Assembly (NCBI RefSeq): GCF_958295425.1
Contig: NC_081137.1
Coordinates: forward strand, 11,261,738-11,325,737
Source of the DNA: Solea solea
Taxonomy: Eukaryota; Chordata; Actinopteri; Pleuronectiformes; Soleidae
Direction: 5' to 3'
Length of the DNA: 64,000 nt
The notes under the pieces are model-generated. The model was not told the DNA's origin. It searched no databases and saw only the letters and a list, made by a program, of their open reading frames with translations. The translations under genes were made by a program, and so were the position numbers. This document shows, piece by piece, positions 52,508 to 63,780 of the stretch; position 1 is the first letter of the stretch; every line of letters starts with the position of its first letter.

Positions 52508-52720
52508 GTGGGCCACACAGCGGTCTAGCGGCTAGCACCGTTGCCTCACTGCAAGGAGGTAACAGGTTTGAATCTTGTTCCTGTGTGGAGTTTGCATGTG
52601 AATCTCTGGGTACTCTGGTTTCATCCCACACTACAACAACATGCAGCGTTTCAATGGACACACAAATTGACCAGAGGTGTGTGACCCTGCATTTCGCCCT
52701 CCCGGACCCAAACCTTCAGC
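52508..52720 (+). mobile_element. tRNA-headed dispersed repeat
   Basis: The head CGGCTAGCACCGTTGCCTCA and the B-box-like CAGGTTTGAATCTTG lead into GTGTGGAGTTTGCATGTGAA, GGTACTCTGGTTTCATCCCA and ACAACATGCA. This is the well-known vertebrate/fish repeat seen as GTGGAGTTTGCATGTTCTCC in consensus form. The copy is diverged. Confidence 0.65.
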
Positions 52721-52811
52721 TTCTTAATTAGCAAATATAAAACCTTGCTAATCATGTCTCTGGACATCTCATTTAAAAGGAAATTGACAGTTTTTCGGTT
52801 AATTAAAGTAT

Positions 52812-53175
52812 GGATGGGCACAATACCACTTTTTTGTGTCCAATAACAGTCATCACAAACACAAGTTTCTGTCGATAGCGATATCAGTCATTAAACTATG
52901 AAGCTGCTGACAACACATATGTGCAGTTCCAAGCTATTTCAAAGACATAATTCATATTCATATTCTTCTCCCATAAATAAGAAATAAACAGCCCACAACA
53001 TAACTCAGCTAAAATACTGTTGCTGGTTTTTAATTTATATTTTTAGTCTGTGCATATTGAAGGATGTGATATAATTATGTGATTTTTGGATTTTATGAGA
53101 TTTAAAATGAATATCTATCTGATATCCAGTATTTCTAACCAATAATGGACCACTGAGTATCGTATCGGCTCATCC
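52812..53175 (+). mobile_element. MITE-like element with GGATG(G/A)GC termini
   Basis: The left end GGATGGGCACAATACCACTT and the inverted right end GGATGAGCCGATACGATACT resemble a common fish repeat that reads GGGATGCGCCGATACCACTT. There is no ORF. The flanking TTAA-rich sequences do not give a clear target duplication. Confidence 0.55.
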
Positions 53176-53750
53176 TTAAATAAAAGTTACAAATACAGCT
53201 GACGGTGAAAGACTTTTTATTTTCCTCAATGTGAATAATAATCATGACCCACTGTTGGATGAACACACTTCTTTTATGGGTCTGTGGGGAATTAGTCTGA
53301 TTAGTCACCAAAATATGTCAGAACTCAATTATCCAGACAGTTTAACTACATCCAATCCTCCTGAGGTTCCTTCACCAGATTTAGCTGCAGATGCTGCACG
53401 GACCTGTTGAAGATATAGCACTTCTGTCACTGTAGCTTACAGGCACACTGAGAACAGAAGCAGGGGGATTCTGTTGTGCCGCAAATCAGCAACTAAACAC
53501 TCAGACCGATATGAGTGAAGTCTGCAGGAACATGACAACAAAGTGCAAGTAAACGTACCTCCGTAAAACTGTGGAGTCAAGAGCAATGTGGTTGGACTTG
53601 TACTATTTTTTAAAGAATAAAATAGAATAGAATGGAAACCTTTATTGTGACACAAGAACAGTATGTTGATAGTCATAATCACATAGTCACATGTTTGTAT
53701 GCTGATTATTTCATCTTAAAAACTCTGTCAGACCTGGCAGTGTTTGTGTG

Positions 53751-53826
53751 TTTGAGCAGTAGAATTCACTTCTGAAACTTTTTGTGGGTGCTTCTTTGTG
53801 TTTTTCAGTCAAACACCAACCTGTTT
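53751..53826 (+). repeat. Unclassified repeat pair, copy 2
   Basis: TTTGAGCAGTAGAATTCACT, then TTCTTTGTGTTTTTCAGTCA and ACCTGTTT, matches 24282..24356 in the same orientation. The surrounding sequence is not similar except weakly to the right. Confidence 0.6.
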
Positions 53827-54156
53827 GCCATCTTGCTTTACTAGTACAATGTTGCTGCTGCTTTTGTTTGCATGGTCTGCAAAGTTCAAAGTTATCTTTA
53901 TTATGCCCGGTTGTGTCTATAAATGACAAACTAATTATTCTTCTTCCTGTGAAAACTGTAAAACTTTTGCTTTTACTGCTCGTGTAAATCCTACAAATGC
54001 AGCATTTGATTTTCTGGTGAATTTATAAATATATCAATAATGCATAAAAGCAATTAATAGGCTAAATGTTAGTTAACAACTTCCTTATAACTGACTCCTA
54101 GAGATTTTTGTGAAGTGTGTACTACTCCAAGAATGTTCCTAGCATGAGATAATAAC

Positions 54157-54490
54157 TTTACATTACATTACATTACATTACATGTCATTTAGCAGACGCC
54201 TTTATCCAAAGCGACTTACAATAAGTGCATTTAAACATTTGGGTACAAATAAGAGCTAGAAGTAAGTAAGAGCTTCAAGTAAATCAAACTATGAAGTGCT
54301 AGTCATAAGTGCGATATATATATATATATATTTTTTTTTTGTCGTCGTCGTTATCGTCTTAGTCGAGGTAGAGTCGGAAGAAATGTGTTTTTAGTCGGCG
54401 GCGGAAGATGTGGAGGCTTTCCGCTGTCCGGATGTCGATGGGGAGCTCGTTCCACCATTTGGGAGCGAGGACAGTGAACAGTCTCGAGTT
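54157..54490 (-). mobile_element. LINE 3'-end fragment close to the SEZ6 exon at 54563
   Basis: The left end is a TTACA-type tandem tail (54157..54183), followed by CATTTAGCAGACGCCTTTAT and CCAAAGCGACTTACA, the familiar 3' end of a fish LINE family of the L2/CR1 group. After a TA run, the - strand encodes the LINE C-terminus LFTVLAPKWWNELPIDIR...FRRRLKTHFFRLYLD ending at a stop. The 5' break is near 54490, about 70 bases before the exon. The polypyrimidine tract of the exon lies outside the insertion. Confidence 0.8.
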
Positions 54491-54562
54491 CTGTAAATGC
54501 CTCTGAATAACTGATGTACAAAGGTTCACGAGTAAATACGACACGGTTTCTTTTTATTGTAG

Positions 54563-54755
54563 GTGCTAAATGTGAGCGTGCTGGAGGGAGAGCAGGTGAC
54601 AGTGGAGGACACAGGCGGCCGAGAACCCTTCATCCTCGCCAACGAGTCCATGTTGATGAGGGGCCTCATACTACGGAGCCGTAGCAACCAGATCTCAGTC
54701 CGTTTCCGTAGTGACCAACAACACATCACTGGCTTTCTCCTGCTACAATACCAAG
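54563..54755 (+). CDS. sez6: SEZ6 ortholog, second half of CUB domain 1 (probably exon 4)
   Basis: This exon encodes 64 full codons that continue the CUB domain in phase 0: VLNVSVLEGEQVTVEDTGG, then a LANESMLMRG block, an ISVRFRSD strand, and the end GFLLLQYQ. It leaves in phase 1. Seen: acceptor TTTATTGTAG at 54562 and donor CCAAG|GTGAG at 54756. Sequons NVS and NES are present. From knowledge of the family, the pattern VxNxSxxEGExVTVExxGG...LANxSxLxRGxxxRS is SEZ6-like, whereas SEZ6L has a different segment (LSIRGVDGP) at that point; this is the best argument for the paralog assignment. The first sushi domain should start in the next exon, outside the window. The exon lies about 70 bases downstream of a LINE 3' fragment. 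Confidence 0.88.
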
Positions 54756-56099
54756 GTGAGCCAGCCCCAGTGTAACAACTGTGCCGTTAGATTATCTCCA
54801 ACAGGTCCTCTGCTCAGTGATGCTCCCACTGAATTGAGTAACAAGGACACGCTCACACACTGTCTGAACATGCGAGATGTATGCCATTTTAAACAGGGTG
54901 ATCAGTATAATCTTGACCATAAAAATACAATGAAACACCTACAAACACAAGCAAAGTCTGTGGAATCACAGAAACACATTCAAAATAAGTTCATAATTTT
55001 GGCATTTTGGTGCCAATGTTTGAAGTGTGTGAATCTAATAGGATTCACTAAGTCATTTATCAAGATCACCTCCTCTGGGGGGTGAGCTGTTCAATCCCAC
55101 AGAACCACAAAGTGGAGATGTCATGATGTGTATCATTGAAGTGCACTGCAAGGGGGGGTAAGCTCTGGACATGAGATTGATGTTTTCATTGTTTTCCCCA
55201 CATAAACAAGTCCACAGGCGCAGCAGCTCAATTGCAGTAGATCATGTGTGTGCACACGTGATGATGCTTTTACCTGTGTGTGGATGAGAGAAATGATCAC
55301 TTACACTTTTTGCATGGGGGCAAAAAAAAAAAACTTCAGCCATCCTCTCTGCTGTAATCAGTTATTACACTTGTTATCAGCAGTGGCTGCATTTGAACAA
55401 ATGAACAAAACAACAACTACAACAGAAATGCAGGCAAGCAGGAATTCCTCTGCTTCACTGCTTATCGTGTTGCAGCTACTCAGCAACAAGATAAGAAGAA
55501 GATATAAAGAACTTACTGCATAAAGTAGCCACATACCATATATTTATAGCAAGAAAAAAATATAAACTATACTATAAAACCATACAATCATCAATTTATT
55601 TTAAATCATATCCAATAATTATTGGTGCCAAATATAGGATTTTAAGGCCAAATAAACACTAAAATATATGTTTGTTATGACAACAGCAATGTTACATTTA
55701 GTTCATTGCCGACTTTGCTGTGTGCTCCTCCAGTGTGCTGGTGGCACTGGGAATCAGATCAAATCATAGAGGATGTTGCACTCACTGAAAACATGGCTGT
55801 AACCATGGATGCAAGCTTGAGTGGCCACAGAATCCTATTGTTTTAATCCATTTGTGTGAGTCACTCTTGTAATGACTGAGAGCAATGGACAAAACAAAGG
55901 AAAAGAATGTCCAGACGTGCTTCCAAATGATGTCTCAATGTATTGGGTCCTTACAAGGTGGTGTCATGATACAGTAGCTCCACTAAGCCACACCACTAGG
56001 CTGCAGCACCTGCCCAATATACAAGATCTGGGTGGGACTTCATCACACACATATACTCAAACTATGAATTAATACACACCACTTCAAACACTCATTCAT

Positions 56100-56300
56100 C
56101 CATTCCTAGGGCGGAAGGCAGGGTACACCCTGGACAGGTCACCAGTCAATCGCAGCGCCAACATAAAGACAAACAACCATTCACTCTTACATTCACACCT
56201 ACGGACAGAGTGTTCAAATAACCTCTGCATGCTCTTTGGACTGTGGGAGGAACCCAGAGAGCAAACGTGCAAACTCCATAAGGCCCAGATCGGTACTGTG
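56100..56300 (-). mobile_element. tRNA-headed dispersed repeat, inverted 3' part
   Basis: Read on the + strand, GGGTACACCCTGGACAGGTC, CACATTCACACCTACGG and TCTTTGGACTGTGGGAGGAA, then GCAAACGTGCAAACTCC, is the standard inverted form of this family. An ORF across it is incidental. Confidence 0.65.
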
Positions 56301-56824
56301 TGGCTGTTGTTGCACTACATATTGTAAATGATATATTGATAAAAAAATAATACATGTCATTGACAAAATCATGTTTAAAATAAGTAACTGAATAACAGTG
56401 CTTTCATTTTAAACCAACGTTTGTGTTATTGCTGAATTTGACCACATAGACAATGTCCTTGTTTCTGACACGCGTACATATCCTTCATTTAACATTAAAA
56501 AGACAAAGAAATAAAGCAGGTATTATCTGAAATCAAAGGTAATAATAAGTGTATTTTAAGATCATCTAATACAGATCATAAATTGTAGATATTGTATTTT
56601 AGAGTGTATTTGCAGGGTATTGTCACTCTCCTTTGCGAAGCACAAACATTTCAAAAGAAAACTTTTCATGAGTGCAGAGAAACAACCTATGCAGCTTTAT
56701 ATCCTCATATATCTCATATGTAAGGATAAAGATTAAAATTAAAATATGTTGTGATAGAGTTTTTTTCCCCATACTGCCCAGCCCTACCTGCAAGTGTATG
56801 TCTTTTTAACTCACCATGAGAATG

Positions 56825-56995
56825 TTTGGTCATTTGTCAACTGCTCACTTTCCCATACCAAAATTCATAGGGAAAAATCTGTGTGTTTTGGTCACAGGGA
56901 CCAGAAGCTGCTGGTCTACTGCTGCTTTGTTTGATAAGTTTGTGTCACTGAGGTAAAACTGAACAAATGATTTCAAGTCATAAACTCATACATTA
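56825..56995 (+). repeat. Unclassified intron-4 repeat, copy 1
   Basis: This shares CTGCTCACTTTCC, CCAGAAGCTGCTGGTC-type sequence, AAGTTTGTGTCAC and CTGAACAAA...TTTCAA with 58222..58403. It is repeat-derived and has no coding potential. Confidence 0.6.
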
Positions 56996-58221
56996 CAACC
57001 GACTGGGGAAGACAACATTGGATCAACAACTCCTGTATGCCATGATATAAAATCACTGATTTTCTCTGTGGACTTTGGTGCATGAATTATAAAGTGATTC
57101 AAACATCTGTTGCAGTCATAAAAAGGCTGACCAAATGTGGCATAAATTGGTGAACATATTTTTTAAATACAAAATTAATACATGCATTCAATGTTGTTTC
57201 TATTTCATGAGAATGTGCACTAAAATTAGACAGGAAGCAAGACAGCTCTCAATTAATTTACATATTCGAGCTAATTTTGTGAGCAGAGGAGCACTCTGAT
57301 CTTTGCAGGGCTTGGAAGTACTGAACATCACATTAAATCTCATAAAATTTTAACTGCAATAGTAGGAGACAGTGTTAAACCCTATCAGTAAAAAATAATT
57401 TAGTTCCTGAACTGTATGTTGCTGGTGAACATGATGTGCCCCACACACACACGCACACACACACACTCACTGACTTGTTTTGTGCTTGACATTGATCTTC
57501 CATGTCCGCAACAATGTCTGTTTATCTTAGCAATCACACAAAGTGGCCACCAATTACATGCCCCATCGATTTGAGTTGATGGTGGAAGCCGATGGACAAA
57601 ACATTCATCCCACCACGTTGCTGTGGCACTTTCATCATCAGCTCGAAAATGAAAGTGAGCATCAAAATACTGTTGCTGACATCAGATAAATCAGCCCCAG
57701 CACTGCTGTGTGTATGTGTGTGTGTGGTCAGACTGAATGATGACAGGTCAGTACAGATCATGTGCAGGGTAATGCAGACAGAGGGACAGATGGTGATATA
57801 ACGTTAAAATATATCACTCAATCAGGTGCATTTTTCACTTTCACTCTCTTCACACTCTCTTTCTTTGCATTTTATGAATATTTCATAAAATATTGCTTTG
57901 CATTTAACGTTTTATCACTTCATTCAGGATACTGAATGTGGGCGCATCTAAATGGTTCCTGTTCCTGCTTCAACAGATAGTGCTGGCTGCTGCAACTTGT
58001 CCCAAGTTTCATTCACTTACACTGCTTTACTGAAGTGATGGTTCATGTTTTCTGAAGTGTGCTATGAGGTATTGACACAAAGTCAATGCTGACTTTTTCC
58101 ATGCTTGCTGCGTGGTTCTTGGAACCTCCCTAAGACACAAACAATATATGTCACTGAAAACACAGCTGCCTGTGGGGAAATGTGGAAAAAGACATTTTAG
58201 TATACTACAGATTTTCTGCCA

Positions 58222-58403
58222 GGATAATGTTGAGTGTGTACCGCTCACTTTCCTGCACCAAAGTCCACAGAGAATATCTGCATTTTTAACTTGTCTGCAC
58301 ACTGGACACTGGAGCTGCTGCCTTATTTAGTAAGTTTGTGTCACCATGATAAATCTGAACAAAGAATTTCAAACAGTAGAGTTACAAATGGACACATTTG
58401 AAC
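58222..58403 (+). repeat. Unclassified intron-4 repeat, copy 2
   Basis: CCGCTCACTTTCCTGCACCA, GTCCACAGAGAA, GTAAGTTTGTGTCACC and CTGAACAAAGAATTTCAAAC align with copy 1. A short inverted piece (TCTCTGTGGACTTTGGTGCA) is at 57063..57082. Confidence 0.6.
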
Positions 58404-60339
58404 CTACTCTCTTTTTTTCCTTGTACCTCAGACTGGTTCCAGGCCCCATGCGGTGTGTATGGTAAACTTGGTGCTTACTGTGTCAGCACCTCAGAGACCA
58501 CCACACCTCAAAAAACCTGAACTATCCTTTAAGAACTATAAGTAGCATAGTCTCTCCCTATATGCGGCTGTACCAAATCTTTTATATGATGGGAAGTTGG
58601 AAAAAGGTCATTTTTTTCACATACAGGTATGCGATCATGTTTGACCTACTGTTATTGAGCTCCAGGCACATGCGTTATCATTACCATCATCATCTACACG
58701 CTGAAATTAATGTGAAATGTGATAAAAAAAGGACATCCTTAAAATGAAAGACACACTAAAATACCTAATGACACAATGACAGCATGATAGATTATAGAAT
58801 TAAACTCTTCTTCCCTGCAATTAGTCTACTTGTGTAATCTACCAGATTAATGATAGAACATAATTAAAATCAAAGATTTTCATATTCCATATCGAATCCC
58901 AAATATATACATAAAACCCATGACATTTTCAATTGACCATACGTCAATTGTAAATGTCCCCATCAACAAATTATTATATGTTTTGTTCAGCTCAGGCTTT
59001 AAATTCACATCCAATATCATAAAATTAGTTGGTTATGGGAAGATAGCGATCCTTCCAAGGGCGCCTGAATGTCTGGCCTCAGGCACCATGGTTACGTAGT
59101 GTCTTACATCATCCTCCATAGGTTATGTTAGTTCAAAATAATTTATTTCATACCAAGATGGCTTCCTTTGACGTGGACTCTGTTCAGCATGGAGCCTTTA
59201 TATGATTAAGTGCCCATTCCTGTATCTGATGCCATACACTGTATATCCCTGCATGGGGCACTTTTGTGATATCAATTGTTATTACTCCATAAATCATTTA
59301 TAAAACACTATCACCTCAACAAGTTTATTGTATTGTTGTCACCAGTGGAAAAGAGAACTGATCAAATATGTGGAATTGTTTGTCCAACATCAACCTTTTT
59401 TAAAGCTGATGCTGGTACAACTTTAGTTACACTGATGAGAAAACACAACTGGATCAGCAGATTTCTTGATGATAAGACATATTGAAGACACAGACGATAT
59501 TTCAATTTGTGTTCCTCCTCTTGGTAAGCAGAGTTAGCAGATCACCTTGTCTTTTATAATGGGCTGTGAGAAATGTGATTGGACAAGTGTGGAGAAGGAC
59601 ACGGGACTGTGAAGAGATGGATCTCAGCTCGGGGTAATTAATATCTGCTGTGGCGTTGGCTCTGCCTGTGATGGCAGACTGATTGATGCGTCTATAACAT
59701 CAGCAGTAGGCCTGGCACTTTCAACATGATGTATTTTATTGTTTAAATGTAGAGAGTCGGATGTGGGAGACGTGTGGGAGTGGAGAAGGGCAAAGCATTT
59801 CCCTTCTACATCCTTATCTTTTCCCTCGGGACACGCATTCAAATATTTCCATCTGGAACAGAAAGTATTAAAATTGCCTCTGTACATTTAATAGTGTCCA
59901 CAGAGAACATGGCGTTATGTTAAAATGTAGTTGACAACATAATGAATGTGTTCAAACAGCAATTATTTGCTTTTGAGATATCGATCAGTTTAGCACATAC
60001 AAGGTTTTGGTGAGAAAACAAATCAGAATTCCAATTGATATTGATTTACTCTCTGTCTCTATTTTATTTCTGCATAAAGATTAACTGTGTTCTTGACACA
60101 AACACAAACACAATATGAATTAATGACATCAACAATCATTAACCTTTCTCCAGTGTTCTTTAAACCCTTCCTTATTTCAGTGCTTGCGGTCTAATGTGAC
60201 TCGTTATATTTTACCTGCTCTAACATTAACATAAAAAAATATTAAATATGAAATATATGAAAATATTTTTTCAGCTACTGCCACCTAGTGAGTAAAAGGG
60301 AAAGAATGACCAGTAAACCTCTGGACGTCAAGTGTTTTG

Positions 60340-60934
60340 TGCCGGATTTAACCTGTCAGAGTTCACTGTCACTTTAAATCCACAGAGATGGAACAAAATA
60401 ACACAAAACTTGACATAATGGATATATGTGATCTTTATAATTCCCCCAGCATACTTTTTACGATGGTGGAGAGGACATTATTCTAGACCTGCAGCATCCT
60501 GCTTGCAACTTCCCAATTAACTTCCCTTCATCTTACTCAAGAGAGTTTCTGTGTCAACTATCTCTAGGTAAATCTAGTCTGAGTCCATGATTTACCAATA
60601 GTTAACCACAAAACCCATTGCTTGTGTTTGTTCCCCTCGCTCTGTCTTCTTCTGCTCGCAGTGAGCATGTTTAATTGCAGTGATTCACCTCCACCGCCTC
60701 TCTGAATCTATGGGGATCCATTAAGATGTTCTTCTGTTAGCCTGTTAGCCTGTATCTGACTGTTTTGGCACAATGTCTGTCCACCATTTTCACTTTTATG
60801 ATGAAATCAGCCAGAGAACAGACAAGTTGTCTGACAAATTGCCTAATTTACTTACGTCAATAGAGGTGGCCAGTGTAATTTCCTGCCTGATGGCATTACA
60901 TTGGTCTCGTGACATCCGCTACCAGAGCTCTATA
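60340..60934 (+). repeat. Unclassified dispersed repeat, copy B
   Basis: The counterpart of copy A carries GGACATTATTCTAGACCTGC, AATCTAGTCTGAGTCCATGA, CTTCTTCTGCTCGC, CAGTGATTCACCTCCAC, TGTTAGCCTGTTAGCC, CAATAGAGGTGGCCAG and GAGCTCTATATTG. Order and spacing are kept, so these are copies of one element. Confidence 0.7.
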
Positions 60935-61304
60935 TTGTTATTTGGAGTATACAAGTGGATATAGTACATTTGTAGTCACTTGTGTTTGATTGGGCTCATA
61001 AGCGTTAGAAAAGGATAGGTTTCTACAACAAGTGTTCAAAATTATACCAGTGGTTCATATGGGGGGCGTGGACACCTGAGCATATGAAAAGGTAGGAGTG
61101 GGGTGGCAGTGGGTGCATGTGTGTACTGGAAAGTTTTCCATGTATTGGATGAATACAATACAGACTCAATTCAATTTAGAATGTAAGGAACTGTCTACAT
61201 TAAATAAACTACTCAAATTTCATATTTGTTTACATGCAAAACATTTTAGCATAACGTAGCATCATGTTAGCATTAGTACCGGGCAGTGTAATGTTGTATT
61301 AATA

Positions 61305-61434
61305 TTGCTGTGCAGACTAGCTCTTGGTAAATAGGTTGAGTCTATGATTTACCAAGAGTTAACCACCAAGTCTGTTTCTTGTCTTCTTCTTGAGCATGTT
61401 TCATAGCATTGATTCACCACCACCATCTGTGGAA
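61305..61434 (+). repeat. Unclassified dispersed repeat, partial copy C
   Basis: TTGCTGTGCAGACTAGCTCT is shared with copy A, and GATTTACCAAGAGTTAACCA and GAGCATGTTTCATAGCATTG align with copies A and B. It lies about 370 bases downstream of copy B, same orientation. Confidence 0.6.
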
Positions 61435-63514
61435 GATATCATGAGGTCCTGAAGCAATAAGATGATTAAAAAAAACAACAACAAAATGTATGCTTTAGGA
61501 AAGTTACAAAAACGTCAGGGGAAGGTCTGGGTCAGCAATATTATTCATGACAGAATGCAGATGATAAATAAATTAGAACAAATGATATTTACAGCACAGA
61601 TTCAGTATCTTGCAAATTAAACTGACAAATATTCCTGCTGTATAGTTTTATTGCAACTTGCTTTGTTAAAATCTATGGACCTTTTTTTTGGAGAAAAGCT
61701 ACAATTACAGTACAATTAAGCTGAATTATTGTGCTATAGTTCATGCAAGTTATTTTAGAAAAATACTTCATCCTAAGGTTTTAGCTCCCAGATGAGCAAA
61801 CTCAATATGGAACAGTGAATTATTTTAATCTTTATTATTTTTCTTAAACCATAAACATGGTTTATTGCAGCACTTGCATTTGCAGTATGAAGTAAATGTT
61901 TAATCCTTTTTTTTTTCATTTTTACAATACATTTCATTTTGTTTCATCATTTTAAAATAAATACAATTAAGAAAGAAACTGCTTTGTATGCACAAGCACT
62001 GTGTGCCGTAATAATAACAATTAAATTAAATTAAGTAATTAAAAATGTATGCAATAATGATTATATCTGACAACTTAACATTTAACGTTAAAAAAAAAAT
62101 CAAATTATTATTTCAGGATTCTGTGATATAAATGGAAAAGAAAAGTACAGATTATATTAGCTGACTGTAACTAATAAGCTGGGTTGATAAATGAGGTGCG
62201 GAGAAAGTTTCCGCCACCGGCTGTAATCCACAATTTGCCACAGTTTCTCAGTGGTGTTGATAAGATGCCGCCTCGAGTCCCGATTTATTCCTCTTTAATA
62301 GACTTTATTGAGTAAATGACCATAAAAATTGAGTTTTCAGCTCGACCGTATAAATATCAATGGGCAGGGTAGTGCATTGTTCTGGCTTTGTATAAGTGGA
62401 TCACTTTCCCTGAGACAACAACACTATTGATCTTCCTGTAAAAGGAAATGTGTGGCTGTACAGTCAGGACATGCTAACTGCAGGACCGCTCACATACTGT
62501 ATGTGTGCTTCAAAACAGCTACTGACGAGATATATGACCTTTGTGAACGTTTTTTTCCATCCTATAAATATCAATACAGAACATGTTGGATACAATTCAT
62601 TCCATATACCACCAATCAAGCAATATTGTCAAAAGTATGACCTCCTCTTACAATTAAACAATAGCAGGATCCTGGCTCTTTTAAACATAAATGGAGGAGA
62701 ACATTAATTGATGCAATAGGTGAAACCTGTATGTTTGACCTGTAAGAGCAACTTGGATTCACACCATTCCATTCAAAGTACCAAATATCTCATAAAATCA
62801 TATATTTTTTTACATCTGCAAGGCCAACAATAAAGCCAGTGGTAGCTATATAGCACAAAGACTTCTGCACAGCACTGTATATTGTGCCCAACTCAACAAT
62901 ATGTGTCCATTACATGGTTGAAGGGCAGCTTTTTCATTTAGATGTACTCAATCAAATGAAAAATGCTCATCATGACGGAGGTGTGAGTGAATAGTGTCAC
63001 GTTGATGTCCTAAATTGGTCTTCAGTCACGTTTGACATCCGGGTAAAGGAGCCAATCATTACTCAATCCAAAATATTTCCATATTTCGAACAAGGACACA
63101 GAATGTCATCATTTCAGAAAGGTGAAAGAAAGGGGCACGGAGCAATATAAAAAGAAATGATAAAAATGCTTGAAAATCCATCGCTGTTGCACAGATAAGA
63201 GAGTGACAGACGGAGACAGTAAGACAGGATGTGTCCCTCTTGAACTCCTGCCAACGAAAAACTGTGAAATGACAAAAATAAAGTAAAAAGAAAAAAAAAA
63301 CTTAGCTCATGCTCAGGTTTTGATTGCATATTTGTTATGACAAGCCTTATACTCTGTAAACAAACCCTTGAACTTTTGGAACATTTGCACAGGAGACATT
63401 GCAGTATTTATGTGTTTCCAGTGTTAACCACATGATGCTCTACTTCAACAAATAAAACAGTGAAACTATAAAACATACACATATGGATGAATATTTTTTT
63501 ATCGTGCACATACT

Positions 63515-63576
63515 GTATATATTTATGTATATGTATATATATATTTACATATATATGTATATATATATATATATAT
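63515..63576. repeat. (TA)n microsatellite
   Basis: TA dinucleotides with GTA and TTTA interruptions. Confidence 0.88.
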
Positions 63577-63694
63577 TCCCTTCATATATTAAATACTGAA
63601 CCATTAAGATTACATGTCTAAAGAGGAATAGGAAGAGGTATAAATAATATAACAATATATTCATATATTAAAAAACACACATTTTATCACAGAG

Positions 63695-63780
63695 AGAAAG
63701 CCGTTAGTTCCTATGGCTCATGTTTGTGGAACAGCTTCCCCAAACACCTGAAGGAACTCAAGATACTCAAGATTAATTAA
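63695..63780 (+). mobile_element. Probable LINE C-terminal remnant
   Basis: One frame reads KAVSSYGSCLWNSFPKHLKE and a few residues later a stop. It resembles the xFSxxGPxLWNSLPxxLR block at the C-terminus of fish L2/CR1-type LINE proteins. Only this block is recognisable; the AT-rich sequence after it may be a 3' UTR running off the window. Confidence 0.45.

Larger units (their letters stand above)
36559..54562 (+). other. SEZ6 intron 3 (18 kb, repeat-rich)
   Basis: This phase-0 intron splits CUB domain 1. It contains TA microsatellites, LINE and SINE fragments, a cluster of MITEs at 46.1-47.4 kb, a degraded L2-like LINE at 50.6-51.7 kb and a LINE 3' end close to the acceptor. I see nothing nameable in 36750..38430, 38870..41630, 42140..43130, 43800..46130, 48120..49360, 49545..50610 (apart from a GT/GA microsatellite), 51710..52500 and 53180..54150. 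Confidence 0.85.
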
